64,000 nucleotides of DNA from Dermatemys mawii (lineage: Eukaryota; Chordata; Testudines; Dermatemydidae). The DNA lies in the NCBI GenBank assembly GCA_007922305.1, contig ML677374.1, forward strand, positions 14,932,178 to 14,996,177, read 5' to 3'. The notes under the pieces were generated by a model that did not search any database, was not told the origin of the DNA, and saw only the letters and a list, made by a program, of their open reading frames with translations. Positions 51,301-59,021 of this stretch are shown here, one piece after another; the stretch's first letter is position 1; each line of letters starts with the position of its first letter. Both the position numbers and the translations under genes were made by a program.

Positions 51301-54300
51301 AGGGCTTCCTGTGGCCCCAGGCAATTGCCCTGCTTGCAATGCCCATAAACCAGTTCTGCAACCCCCAGGTTCAGAAACACTGATCTAGATGAGTTGAGTA
51401 AACCCTGGAAGGTGTCTGCTTACCCCCAGGTGTACGTGTATCCCCGGCTGAGGACCACTGCTGTACAGCATCAAGCACAATAACATCACCTATTAAATAT
51501 GGTACTTTACCTTGCTGTAACTGCAGTAGTTAGCTAGCTTCTGCTGACCTTACCTTTCATAATTTCTTGGAGTGAAGCGACTTCTTCTTGCCACTGCCTC
51601 TTCACCTCATCAATAGCTTCCTGCTTCGTATTCTCAGATACTGTAGCTATGGCTTTGATGTTCTCCATTTCAGCCTGGGCTTCCAAGAGTTGTGTCCGCA
51701 GATGTCCTAGATCATCTTGTGCTGCTTGCAGTACTGCATTTTGCCTTTTCAGGTCCTCTGAAATCAAGTATTATTTCCATTATAATTTCGTTAACAAATT
51801 CAGTTTGAAGTGCAGCTTTATCTGCTATAACAGAAATTGGTGCTTTAGTAAAGGAAAACAAGAGAGTCCGAAGTTTTAAACTTTATCCATGATAGCTAAA
51901 GAAAATATGTAAGTAACATTTCAGATTTCTCTGCTTCTCAAGTTTCTTTTTTATTTGTTTCTTATTCATGCAGTATAGAGACTGAAGACACTACTACAAA
52001 GCAGACACTGTAAATACCACCTATTAATCAATATGCCAATTAAGCTAATTGGACTTTTAACTACTTCACTGTCATGTAACTCACATACTGGGAATGCTTG
52101 CTGGGAAGTACACATACTGGGAATGAGCATGATCTGGAAGTCAGAGGATAGGACTGAAGTTAGGAAGATTGCTTGGTTTTGCTACCAACTTGCTTTGCAA
52201 CCTTGGATATGTCACTTACACAAATTGAAATATGACGTTATCTGTAAAAGAGGGACACTATCTTATTGTCTCATGGGAGCCTTAGGAGATGCATAAACTT
52301 CGTATAGCACTTTCTGATCCTCTTATTACAGGCACTACAGAATTGTAAAGTATTATTACCTGGACCCCAATTGTGCTACAACTATGCAATTTGCAGAAAA
52401 ATTGACCCTTTATCACAACTGTGCTAAGAATCTAAACTTTCATTAAAAACATGTTTCTCGCCCTTAGTTGCAAATATAACTTTCAACTATAACAGAGCAT
52501 AAACAAATTATGCGTTATCTTCCAGAGTCTGCAGACAACTTGAAACAATAGCTCTAGTGGTGATAGCTCTGCAAGATGTAAACTATAACATTAATCTCTC
52601 ATTGAAGGATTAAGTCTGAATCCTAAAGATAAGAATTCATATGTCAAGCATTAACTATTTCATCTATGATAATTTTAGCAGAAGCATGCAGCTAGTGTAC
52701 TAATCCCACAATATCAAACTGCTTCTTGAACTTCTCCAGAGCAAAAAGGCTCATCCTATCCAAACTGCTAGAACGGACATTTCCCCTTCCCACACCTGAT
52801 AGTTTCTATGATGCAGTTGAAGTCTTGTCAATACAAAAAAAATCTGGCATATTGAAAACTGCAGAAGTATAAAATGAGCTGAATAGCAAAATAGACAAAG
52901 AGGACTACTTGCTGACATTATTTGTTTTTATACTTAATTCATGAAAACCTCCATTTTTATTTAAAGGAAGCTGTTGCAGAAGCCTGCTATACCAAACTGC
53001 CACAGAATCCAAGGACTTTGCCACAAAATTCATCTTGTGTTCTGCAAAGTACAAGGCACCTTGACTACTATTATTACTATGACTTCCTTTCTCCAATAAC
53101 ATGTGCAGTTATTTCCAACTTTTATAGCAATATTTAGCTTATCAGCCTTATATACTTATAGTTCTACTGTTTTCAATCAATCATTCTCTTTTTCTTTTCA
53201 CACCTCATAATACTCTAGTCTCAACCCCTGCTCTATTTAAACAAAAACTCTTTAAATTACTAAATTTCTGACCTTGAATGCTCTATGGAAATATCTTATG
53301 AAACTAGGTAGTTCAGATGAAGGTGTTTCACATAAAAAAAGCACACTAAAATATTTTATGTGCACATTTTGTATTCTTAAATGTAATGAATACAACATTG
53401 CAGTCTGATGCAGAAATTTTTTCTTCAAGAGACACTGCAGTGGTGATAAGCTAATAAAAGAAGTTAAATATCAGTTTACACTTTGGGCTGGTGTTCACTG
53501 AATGTGACAATACAACCTTAAGGAATCATGTTAACTAATGTGATGTTAAACATGACTTTGCAGTCAGCATAAAGAGGGACACCGAGTCACATTCATAGAG
53601 TTTAAGGCCAGACAGGACAATGAGATCATTTAGTTTGACCTTCTGTATATCACAGGCCACCATCACTACCACCCAGCACCTATACACAAAACACAACAAC
53701 TGAAATTAGACCAAAGTATTAGAGCCCACAGGAGATTCCTATGGTTCCAGAAGAGTTTTACCCACAACCAGTTGACATGATGTTTATGTGCATTTTAAGA
53801 TGAATTGCTGACTCCTATCAGTATGGGTATATATTTTAAAATCAAACAAATTTACGTTTTTCTTTCTTTTTTTACCTTACGTTAACTCTCAATTTCAAGA
53901 TTTCTACATAAAAGGAGAACAGTTGTGTGATAATTACAGAAAATAAAATCTTCATAAATTAGATTACAAAGAAAAATGGCTGATACATTCTGAAACTCTA
54001 ATTATGTAACCAGATAATTGTTAGGGTTTTTCTCTTTGCCACTTTATATTGGCCTTTAAAAAAGTCTGGCAGGAAAACAGATCTTCTGTTGGCTAATAAG
54101 AGGCTTTAACAGTCTTACCACCAGTCAACCAGGATATCCCACCAACCAACTGCCAATGCAATAAAACCTTTGCTTTAAACCCTCCTTCTTTAAAAAAAAA
54201 AAGAAAAAAAAAGGTTAGCACTACTAAGATTGTTCTCTAACCAGGGATTATTCAAGGCTTAGCATAAAAATGCGCTTTAAATTAAATTCAGAGAACCTAG

Positions 54301-54436
54301 AACTTACCTTCCTTAGCCAAGTATAACTCTTTAAATTTTGCCCTCTTTTGATTAAATTCTTGCTCAAGCTGCTGCTTTGTACGCAGAAATTCTGCATTGA
54401 CTTTTTCCAATTCTGCTAGCCGTTGCAGAAGAGCAG
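18232..54436 (-). CDS. RABEP1: RABEP1, rabaptin-5 (Rab GTPase-binding effector protein 1); all but the first coding exon
   Basis: Rabaptin-5 is a long coiled-coil dimer that binds Rab5-GTP, Rab4-GTP, the Rab5 exchange factor Rabex-5 and GGA/AP-1 ears on early endosomes (family knowledge). In transcript order on the - strand the exons are 54436-54308, 51757-51554, 48194-48034, 43583-43464, [42736-42680 cassette], 39574-39439, 38160-37982, 37099-36974, 32388-31921, 29184-29080, 28265-28149, 25969-25871, 24760-24620, 24052-23863, 21674-21619, 20837-20739, 20034-19918 and 18333-18232. Phases agree throughout. Without the cassette they encode 848 residues after one split codon, and the human protein is 862, so only about 12 N-terminal residues lie upstream, beyond base 64000. 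Visible motifs include VHSLD (the caspase-3 site region), ESDFGPLVGA (GGA-ear binding) and a C-terminal Rab5-binding coil ending LTDINQLPET. Intact, with no premature stop. Confidence 0.97.
19918..20034 (-). CDS. RABEP1: RABEP1 coding exon 17
   Basis: 39 codons. Acceptor TTCCCAG, donor GTGAGA. Encodes TNLEQLMFEEKNKGQRLQTE, then LDVSEQVQRDFVKLSQTLQ. This is the C-terminal Rab5-binding coil in mammals. Confidence 0.97.
20105..20220 (+). mobile_element. MIR-type SINE fragment
   Basis: Contains CCCTCTCCATGCCTCAGTTT followed by CCTACCTGAAAAC, matching the MIR core/3' region (CTCTGTGCCTCAGTTTCCTCATCTGTAA type). In the intron between RABEP1 exons 16 and 17. Confidence 0.75.
20394..20414. repeat. 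Short perfect hairpin
   Basis: GTGGTATAA-AAA-TTATACCAC, 9-bp arms and a 3-base loop, in a RABEP1 intron. Function unknown. Confidence 0.7.
20739..20837 (-). CDS. RABEP1: RABEP1 coding exon 16
   Basis: 33 codons. Acceptor TCACAG, donor GTAACT. Encodes LECTLQEKQQQLESLQEMKN, then TLEEQLKKETTAK. Coiled coil leading to the Rab5-binding region. Confidence 0.96.
21619..21674 (-). CDS. RABEP1: RABEP1 coding exon 15
   Basis: A 56-bp exon after TTGCAG with donor GTAAGA. Encodes ASISSLRAELERIKVEKEQ. Short, but in frame with both neighbours. Confidence 0.95.
23245..23699. mobile_element. 455-bp nonautonomous TIR transposon with TA target duplication
   Basis: The left end GGGCTGTCAA and right end TTGACTGCCC (inverse GGGCAGTCAA) match 9 of 10. 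TA lies directly outside both ends (23243-23244 and 23700-23701). Subterminal TTAATCACAATTAATCG-type repeats occur at both sides. TA flanks suggest a Tc1/mariner-type origin. No transposase frame. In the intron between RABEP1 exons 14 and 15. Confidence 0.75.
23863..24052 (-). CDS. RABEP1: RABEP1 coding exon 14
   Basis: Acceptor ATTCAG, donor GTGAGA. Encodes ELRELVLKYREDIISVRTAA, then DHLEEKLKAEILFLKEQIQA and LEETLQLEIENCKEEI. Ends one base into an Ala codon. Confidence 0.97.
24620..24760 (-). CDS. RABEP1: RABEP1 coding exon 13
   Basis: 47 codons. Acceptor TTGGAG, donor GTAAAA. Encodes AVLTQSREQVSEELVRLQKD, then NESLQGKHSLHVSLQQAEDF. Very close to mammalian rabaptin-5. Confidence 0.96.
25160..25700. 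repeat. Unclassified CpG-richer block with inverted repeat
   Basis: A GC- and CpG-richer island in AT-rich intron, open in short frames on both strands but without recognisable protein. Includes the hairpin at 25407-25463. It may be an old retroelement or DNA transposon fragment; I cannot assign it. Confidence 0.4.
25407..25463. repeat. CpG-containing hairpin
   Basis: Perfect 14-bp arms CAGAACGTCGGTTG / CAACCGACGTTCTG enclose a partly paired inner stem and a loop, 57 bases in all. Confidence 0.8.
25871..25969 (-). CDS. RABEP1: RABEP1 coding exon 12
   Basis: 33 codons. The acceptor ends in GGAAG, a less common choice, after a T-rich tract; donor GTAAAG. Encodes ISSLIVRTQESETLLTELQQ, then AFSQAKRSVQEQM. 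Coiled coil. Confidence 0.95.
26091..26292. mobile_element. 202-bp TIR element with TA flanks (pogo/Tigger-like MITE)
   Basis: The left end CAGACGCTGCCCGACTTAC and the right end, inverted as CAGACACTCCCTGACTCA, form imperfect TIRs. TA sits directly outside both ends (26089-26090, 26293-26294). Inside, GTAAGTTGTA...ATAAGTCGGAAACG matches the style of Tigger-derived MITEs. Lies just beyond RABEP1 exon 12. Confidence 0.75.
26489..26514 (+). repeat. Poly-T tract
   Basis: An uninterrupted T run of about 26 bases in a RABEP1 intron (poly-A on the transcribed strand). Possibly the tail of an old retroposon. Confidence 0.8.
26990..27080 (-). mobile_element. Amniote interspersed repeat fragment
   Basis: TATTGTGATAGCACCTAAGA and GCGGGGCTGTACAAAGACAG are the reverse complement of the repeat seen at 46,640-46,765 and 49,441-49,535. 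A common turtle repeat; family name not assigned. Confidence 0.55.
27270..27375 (-). mobile_element. hAT-type nonautonomous element, truncated
   Basis: CAGGGGTCAGCAACCTTTCA and CATTTATTCACTCTAATTTA match the inverse of the right half of the intact copy at 55,386-55,695. One end only. Confidence 0.75.
27392..27700 (+). mobile_element. hAT-type element with GC-rich internal repeats
   Basis: Starts CAGGGGTCAACAACCTATGG like the 55.4-kb element, then a GC-rich stretch with repeated GGCCTCACTCAGCCC motifs (27466-27480, 27657-27671) and a CAG run. Sits directly after another hAT relic. No transposase. Confidence 0.6.
28149..28265 (-). CDS. RABEP1: RABEP1 coding exon 11
   Basis: 39 codons. Acceptor ATGTAG, donor GTAAAA. 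Encodes VKKLQVMLRQANDQLEKTMK, then EKQELEDYMKQSTEDSATQ. In mammals this segment lies in or next to the Rabex-5/GGA GAT binding coil. Confidence 0.97.
29080..29184 (-). CDS. RABEP1: RABEP1 coding exon 10
   Basis: 35 codons. Acceptor CTCCAG, donor GTGAGG. Encodes VQNAGNKLGRRCDMCSNYEK, then QLQGIQIQEAETRDQ. The CxxC pair begins the second coiled-coil region, toward the Rabex-5 binding part. Confidence 0.97.
29185..31920 (-). other. RABEP1 intron between exons 9 and 10
   Basis: AT-rich with poly-T near 29711 and a small MITE at 29850. A pyrimidine-rich tract lies at 30890-31060. No further gene or RNA seen. Confidence 0.55.
29850..29932. mobile_element. Small palindromic MITE
   Basis: GGCCAGATTCTCAGCTAGTG on the left is roughly mirrored by CAGGTGAGGGTCTGGCCC on the right. 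Common turtle/crocodilian-type foldback element by its look. Confidence 0.55.
31921..32388 (-). CDS. RABEP1: RABEP1 coding exon 9 (large central exon)
   Basis: 468 bp, 156 codons. Acceptor TTTCAG, donor GTAAGT. Carries GSVHSLD (the caspase-3 cleavage region in mammals), FKDGLRRAQSTDSLGTSGSL, NLDESDFGPLVGA (the GGA/gamma-adaptin ear motif) and PSGYRLVSETEWNLLQKE. This is the non-coiled regulatory middle of rabaptin-5. Confidence 0.97.
32389..36973 (-). other. RABEP1 intron between exons 8 and 9
   Basis: Long AT-rich intron. Only a CR1 LINE piece at 36,395-36,810 is recognised; the rest shows homopolymer runs but no element I can name. Confidence 0.55.
36395..36810 (-). mobile_element. CR1-type LINE, 3' part including end of reverse transcriptase
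   Basis: Reads as the reverse complement of a CR1 3' end. It includes CATCCAGCCCAGTATCCTGT and GAGTTCCACAGGTTGACTGT, whose complement encodes the NLWNSL-type end of the RT reading frame with differences. 5'-truncated and decayed. Confidence 0.8.
36974..37099 (-). CDS. RABEP1: RABEP1 coding exon 8
   Basis: 42 codons. Acceptor TTCTAG, donor GTAAAA. Encodes EDDEQQRLSKGKKQKQQDPD, then EVCSLTHEESLTQFLNEE. A fast-changing hydrophilic linker, with indel differences from the human sequence as I recall it. Confidence 0.94.
37982..38160 (-). CDS. RABEP1: RABEP1 coding exon 7
   Basis: Acceptor AATAG, with an unusually weak donor, GTTTCT. Encodes VCHLLDQERQQHNQLKHTWQ, then KANDQFLESQRLLMRDMQRM and SEQLRQVEELKKKDQ. 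The end is fixed by phase 0 and the next exon (EDDEQQ). Confidence 0.94.
38344..38784 (+). mobile_element. hAT-type nonautonomous element
   Basis: The left end CAGAGGTGGCCAAACTATGG and right end AAGTTTGCCCACCCCTG form TIRs around a GC-rich body. The flanking 8-mers GGTTAGTG and GGATAAGG match at 5 of 8, so the target duplication is eroded. In the intron between RABEP1 exons 6 and 7. Confidence 0.75.
39439..39574 (-). CDS. RABEP1: RABEP1 coding exon 6
   Basis: Acceptor CCTCAG, donor GTAACG. Encodes VKELNHYLEAEKSSRTDLEM, then YVAVLNTQKSVLQEDAEKLR and KELHE. Ends one base into a Val codon. Confidence 0.97.
40440..41330 (+). pseudogene. Decayed LINE (CR1-like) reverse transcriptase
   Basis: Frame-shifted + strand reading shows classical RT blocks: FDFQKAFD, then a stop in place of the next residue, LSWIGNWLKDRKQRV, a VPQGSVLGP-like block and KFADD. 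Several stops and shifts make it dead. It is inserted in sense to + and so antisense to RABEP1. Confidence 0.85.
42680..42736 (-). CDS. RABEP1: Candidate alternative 57-bp cassette exon of RABEP1
   Basis: On the - strand, a pyrimidine-rich tract and CATCTTAG acceptor are followed by 57 open bases and a consensus GTAAGTA donor. The frame joins phase 0 to phase 0 and adds 19 residues, KPNILKFPKDPEYSGATRK, between ...KELEASK and VKELNHYLEA.... I do not recall this segment in the 862-residue human protein. Three prolines and a glycine would break the coiled coil. Splice signals and the open frame are seen directly; use as an alternative exon is inferred. Confidence 0.75.
43464..43583 (-). CDS. 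RABEP1: RABEP1 coding exon 5
   Basis: Exactly 40 codons. Acceptor TTTCAG, donor GTGAGA. Encodes AQEDAEKLRSVVMPMEKEIA, then ALKEKLTEAEEKIKELEASK. Ends in phase 0, directly before the cassette exon. Confidence 0.97.
43584..48033 (-). other. RABEP1 intron between exons 4 and 5
   Basis: A repeat fragment at 46,640-46,765. An open frame on the gene strand near 44,820-44,910 has coiled-coil-like composition but no donor (see findings). Nothing else recognised. Confidence 0.5.
46640..46765 (+). mobile_element. Amniote interspersed repeat fragment
   Basis: TAAGCTCTGCAGGGCAGGGA through TACTACCATAATAA; same family as the copies at 49,441 and (reversed) 26,990. Common in turtle genomes; name not assigned. 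Confidence 0.55.
48034..48194 (-). CDS. RABEP1: RABEP1 coding exon 4
   Basis: Acceptor TATAG, donor GTATGC. Encodes TIRDYELQFHHRLEQERAQW, then GQYRENVEREISELRRRLSE and EENLENEMKK. Ends in phase 0. Confidence 0.96.
49441..49535 (+). mobile_element. Amniote interspersed repeat fragment
   Basis: AAATTATTCAAGGCAGGTAA through GTTGGGGACTCTAGGGTCTT aligns with the 46.6-kb copy. Lies directly left of a hAT element. Confidence 0.5.
49544..49944 (+). mobile_element. hAT-type nonautonomous element, copy 1
   Basis: Starts CAGTGGCTGTCAACCTTTCC and ends CATGGCTGAGAACCAGTG. The body matches copy 2 at 51,000-51,460, for example CACTTGAAAACTACT and ACCTAGATGAGTTGA-type blocks. No clear 8-bp target duplication. 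Confidence 0.75.
50502..50590 (-). mobile_element. CR1 LINE 3' end
   Basis: ATCAGGGTTGGAAGAGACCT and GTCCAACCCCCTGCTCAAAG are the reverse complement of a CR1 3' terminus, the same tail carried by the SINE at 58.1 kb. Confidence 0.85.
51000..51460 (+). mobile_element. hAT-type nonautonomous element, copy 2, with perfect 8-bp target duplication
   Basis: The ends CAGTCGTTCTCAGCC and GGCTGAGGACCACTG are imperfect TIRs. CTGTACAG flanks both sides (50992-50999 and 51461-51468). The 8-bp duplication is the hAT signature. 461 bp, no transposase frame. Confidence 0.9.
51554..51757 (-). CDS. RABEP1: RABEP1 coding exon 3
   Basis: Acceptor TTTCAG, donor GTAAGG. Encodes EDLKRQNAVLQAAQDDLGHL, RTQLLEAQAEMENIKAIATV and VKRQWQEEVASLQEIMK. 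N-terminal coiled coil, nearly identical to mammalian rabaptin-5. Confidence 0.97.
52115..52370 (+). mobile_element. MIR-type SINE, near full length
   Basis: Order of blocks: TCTGGAAGTCAGAGGATAGG, TTGCAACCTTGGATATGTCA, TATCTGTAAAAGAGGGACAC, then GTATAGCACTTTCTGATC. This follows the MIR consensus layout. In the intron between RABEP1 exons 2 and 3. Confidence 0.75.
53595..53740 (-). mobile_element. CR1-type LINE 3' fragment
   Basis: CATAGAGTTTAAGGCCAGAC, TTTAGTTTGACCTTCTGTAT and ATCACAGGCCACC resemble a second CR1 subfamily in antisense. Confidence 0.65.
54308..54436 (-). CDS. RABEP1: RABEP1 coding exon 2
   Basis: On the - strand: acceptor TTCTAG, donor GTAAGT. Encodes ALLQRLAELEKVNAEFLRTK, then QQLEQEFNQKRAKFKELYLA. 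Start of the N-terminal coiled coil that contains the Rab4-binding part in mammals. It starts two bases into a codon, so exon 1 lies upstream and was not found up to base 64000. Confidence 0.95.
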
Positions 54437-55385
54437 CTAGAACAAAAACAAAAAAGTAAGGTGCATCACTAAAAGATAAGGAATCCCACATAATCACATG
54501 TTGCAACGTTAAGATTTAGCGTAATGATTTTAAAATATATTTTTCATTCATTAGCTCAAGTGTTATCCAATGACAAGCCATCATGAGATGGCTGTTATTT
54601 TAAAAGAAAAAAAAAAATCAGTAAGAGTCAGCAGTTCTAGTCTTTACAACAGTGAGTTCTGGCATACATCAATTGCAGCTAGAAATAACTCTTTGGGTTG
54701 ACTCTTGAGTCATACTGAATCCTTCTTGAACGGAGAATTCACCACATACAGGGAAGGGACAAGTAAGAACTATGTTAAGTAATTGTATAACCAGCAGGGA
54801 TTTTAGTCAGACATATTATTAGGGAATCTGGTTGCATTCTTACTTTCTTCCTGTACACACAGCCTCACTCCTGTGTATGAAGTCACAAAGCCCTTATTAC
54901 ATATCAGCGGTTAAAATTAAACAATAAGTTACTGGCTGCAGGTTTAATAACTGGGAAAACTGTATCCTGTATACAACAGTTATCTAAATCAGGTACTAAA
55001 TGAAAAGGTGAAACACATCCCTCAACATGTCATACTCTTCCCTGTCTCCACTGCTTCCTCCCTGCTAGAGCAGAGTTTGGTGATCCTCAGAACATTTATT
55101 AAATAGTATGCAGAGAAATGACCACTCATGGCAACTTCTCCTTATTTCAAGCTGCTCTACTACCTTAAGACAGCTAAAAATACATTAAGTACTTTCTAAA
55201 AAAAGTTTCCATACAAGCAATTAGTATAGTTGCCTTAAGGATCCCATTACTGGAAACAGTAGAGGAAGTAGTCCACAAAATACCAAAACCCTCTATAAAA
55301 ATGCAATCCACAAAGTAAAAGAAAGAGAACCTCTGTGATAGAGAATTCAGAATCTCAACAAAAAGTACAATATGTTGCTATAGAG

Positions 55386-55695
55386 CAGGGGTAGGCAACC
55401 TATGGCACGGGTGCCGAAGGCGGCACGCAAGCTGATTTTCAGTGGCACTCACACTGCCTGGGTCATGGCCACCAATCTGGGGGGCTCTGCATTGTAATTT
55501 AATTTTAAATGAAATTCTTAAACACTTTTAAAACCTTATTTACTTTACATACAACAATAGTTTATTTATATATTAAAGATTTATAGAAAAAGACCTTCTA
55601 AAAATGTTAAAATGTATTACTGGCACACGAAACCTTAAATTAGAGTGAATAAATGAAGACTCGGCACACCGCTTCTGAAAGGTTGCCGACTCCTG
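55386..55695 (+). mobile_element. hAT-type nonautonomous element, intact
   Basis: TIRs CAGGGGTAGGCAACC and GGTTGCCGACTCCTG. The 8-bp flanks CTATAGAG (55378-55385) and CTACAGAG (55696-55703) differ by one base. 310 bp. Reference copy for the partial elements near 27.3 kb. Confidence 0.9.
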
Positions 55696-56569
55696 CTACA
55701 GAGCAAGAATTTTTGCTATAATTGCCTCCCAGGTACTGGTCATGAGGCAAGATATTAACTTGGTTAGTTTTCCAGGAAGTACAGTGATACCTTAAGAAAC
55801 AGAAGGTTTCATATTATACACTTTAGATCAGTCTTTAAAAATTCAAATATAAAACAGCAAAAAAAATTATGAAACCCACAGACATGCTAAATATTTCTCA
55901 CGCTCTTATCATATAATTCCACCAAGAAAATGTTCTCTTAAGTATTTCTCTTTCAATTCTATAACAGCATTTTATGAACAAGTTTCGCCTCTACCATGTA
56001 GACAATCTGAGTCACAGCTTTGAAATAATAGCGTCTTCATAGCACAAGCTAGTTAAATTGATACCCTACCTAATATATTAAAATTGCTTACATGTCACAC
56101 ACACGCGAACATACTCGCCAGCAAAAAGAAAAGTGTTAAAAATAGCACTTTATACAATAAGATGCACTACCTTGTGCAGCACCAAGTACCTTTAAGCAAC
56201 ACAAGAGGCATAATGAGGACTATGCAGTGGTAAAAAGCCAGAAAGGAAAACAATGATTAATTTGCCATTGAAATTTTGTGAATTCAAGGATAACGCTGAT
56301 TTCTGTAAACTTCTGGCCACTTAGGAAGAGATTAATTTTTAGTTACCTAGACCTAAAGAATACCTTTATTTCTATCTTTCTTAGAAGTAAGGCTATATGT
56401 TGTAGACTCCTAGTTATAAAATAAAATTAGAATATTTAACTGAAAAAATATATGTTCTTAGAGGCATAGTCAAATCTAATATAGGCAACAGAGAGGAATT
56501 AAGTTAGACAAGCATTATACCATTTTCGTATCTAATTCCATAACTGTTAAATCTCTGAGGCAGCAGAAC

Positions 56570-56650
56570 ACACACTGCTGTGAACACAGATTAGCATGGG
56601 GAAATCTATTGTGCACAAGTAAGCTACTCCTAGGCTAAGAAAGAGCCTAT
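56570..56650 (+). repeat. Direct repeat, copy A
   Basis: GCAGAACACACACTGCTGTG...AACACAGATTAGCATGGGGA closely matches copy B near 57,332. Unclassified turtle repeat. Confidence 0.6.
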
Positions 56651-57331
56651 GAAATTTCAACCCAAAAGGTAGTTGTACAGAAAAATACTGAAAACTGAGA
56701 TGGCATTTATTTTCTAAGCATCTATCACAACTATAGCATTTCTATTATGATTCTCTCACACAGAGGAGTAAGTTTTAAAAAGGGTGGTTTTCCTTCTATG
56801 GATGCTACATGTATCCATAATTAAATTCTGAGCCCAAATTTGAGTAACTATACATCTGACTGAATACAGGTACAATTATTCTGACTGGCCCAGATCCAAA
56901 CACCAATTAAGTTAATGGCAAGAATCGAACAGATATCAGTGTGCTTTGGATCAGGCTCCTTAGCATGTAACTTGAATCTGTAATTCAACAGTTACAGGTG
57001 CAAATTGCATCTGGTCCTTAGCCCAACTGAACATTCACTTTAAAGTCTAAAAAAATCTATATGCAACTCATACTTCTATTTCTCACACAATTTTTCAAAT
57101 GGAAAATATGCCATACATCATTCCTGTTGAGCTCCCATTTCCACACACAGAAATGCAATCTTCAGTGTCTAATGACACTGAAGAAGTAAACAGTAAACAA
57201 AGCCTGATGGATTGGTAGCACTTGCAGAACTCCCCCTGACTGAAAGAGGTTCTCCTGTTACAAACAGGAGATCAGAACACAGAACATACAAAATTTTATA
57301 ATAGCACTGGTATGAAATTCCTCCAAGATAG

Positions 57332-57405
57332 CAGAACCCACACTGCTGTGACCACAGATTAGAATGGGGAAGTCTAATTTACCAAAAACCGTAAGTTACC
57401 CCACT
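57332..57405 (+). repeat. Direct repeat, copy B
   Basis: GCAGAACCCACACTGCTGTG...ACCACAGATTAGAATGGGGA, about 770 bp from copy A and in the same orientation. Confidence 0.6.
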
Positions 57406-58148
57406 CTATTTTAAGGGCTATTTTTAAATTAACTTGACATGTCAAACTGAAAGACGAAATAAAAAAGAATCAGCTCTTTAATCAATCATTTCTTATCTAT
57501 AAACAAAGCATATTCCAGAATATCCATTGCAAACAGATATGGATATCTCTGTTTTTAGAATGGCATTTTTTAAAATAGCTGAGCTCTTCTAGTAACTGAC
57601 TTTTACTTCCTGGGCAAATTATTGCATGCAACAAAGTGAATTAAGATGCGGGAAAATGTAACCTGCAGCTGTGCAACAGAATACATGGGATTGGTAGTGT
57701 TACAGAAAGTAGTTCCGCAGCAATAACATTTTGAGTATGTAATAAGAGTATATTTAAATAGTCAGATTTTTAGAAACATTGTGCTTTTCTTAGCAATCTT
57801 CTGGAAGTACCACTTATTTTATCACACAGGTGCAGGTTACTCAAAGGAAGTTATCCAGCTGTCCCTCATCTGGAAATTTGGTCAACATACCCTCCTTTGC
57901 CCTTCTGCACATGGACTAAAATGTAAACACTCCAACACTTCTGTATGAACAATGCTACAGAAAAATAAGTTATAGGCCACTGATAAATGTACCTATTGTT
58001 TAACACTCAGAATTTGAGTGTTACTGTAATGCCTGCCAGCAGTCATGCTACAGTGCTAACATTAAAACAAAGCACTGCATGTTCAAAAAGTCAAATTGGA
58101 ACAGGCTGTATTACAACACAAGTAATATATAACTTTTTATAAAACTGA

Positions 58149-58346
58149 ATGGGGTGAGAGGAATAGTTCAGTGGTTTAAGCATTGGTCTACTAAACCCAG
58201 GGTTGTGAGCTCAATCCTTGAGGGGGCCATTGAGGGACCTGGGGCAAAAATCTGTTGCATGATTTAGTTGGGAATTAGTCCTGCTTTGAGCAGGGGATTA
58301 GACTAGATGACCTCCTGAGGTCCCTTCCAACCCTGATATTCTATGA
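58149..58346 (+). mobile_element. Cryptodiran turtle tRNA-derived SINE
   Basis: A box TAGTTCAGTGGTTT (58164-58177) and B-box-like GAGCTCAATCC (58207-58217) form a tRNA-like head. The tail TGACCTCCTGAGGTCCCTTC...CCAACCCTGATATTCTATG matches a CR1 3' end. This structure is diagnostic of hidden-necked turtle SINEs (established knowledge). Confidence 0.9.
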
Positions 58347-58408
58347 AATGCATTTCCTTCTAGAAAATATAATCTTTAAACACTTGTTTCTTTGTATTTA
58401 TCCCCATT

Positions 58409-59021
58409 CATAGAATCTTAGGACTGGAATGGACTTTGAGAGGTGTTTTAATCTAGCCTCCTGCACTCAGCACAGGACTAAGTTATCTAGACTAGACTAC
58501 TCCTGATGGATATTTGTCTGACCTGCTATTAAATACAGTGACAGAGATTCCACAATCTCCCTAGGCAACTTATTCCAGTGCTTAACTACCCTGATAGTTA
58601 GGAAGTTTCGCCTCATGTCCAACCTAAACTGCTCTTGCTGCAGTTTAACCCCATTCTTCTTGTCGTAGCCAAAGAAGCTTGTACTTGAGCAGTTGAACAG
58701 TTTTATGAACTTGAAAACTGTTACGTCTCCCCTCAGTCTTCTCTCGTCCGGACTAAACAAACCCAATTTTTTCAATCTTCCCTCAGAGGTCACGTTTTCT
58801 AGACCTTTAATCATTTTTGTTGCTCTTCTCTGGACTTTCTCCAATTTGTCCACATCTTTCCTGAAACGTGGCGCCCAGATCTGGACACAATACTAGAGCT
58901 GAGGCCTAATCAGCGGGGACTAGAGCGGAAGAATTACTTCTCGTGTCTTGCTTATGACATTCTTGATAATACATCCCAGACGTTTTCTTTATTGCAACAG
59001 CATTATAATCTTGACTCATTC
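58409..59021 (-). mobile_element. CR1 LINE, 3' part with reverse-transcriptase C-terminus
   Basis: On the - strand, 58853-58497 reads LEKVQRRATKMIKGLENVTS, LKKLGLFSPDERRLRGDV and VVKHWNKLPREIVES, the C-terminal end of a CR1 RT. Sequence up to about 59,021 (TATTGCAACAGCATTATAAT) belongs to the same LINE. 5'-truncated. Confidence 0.88.
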
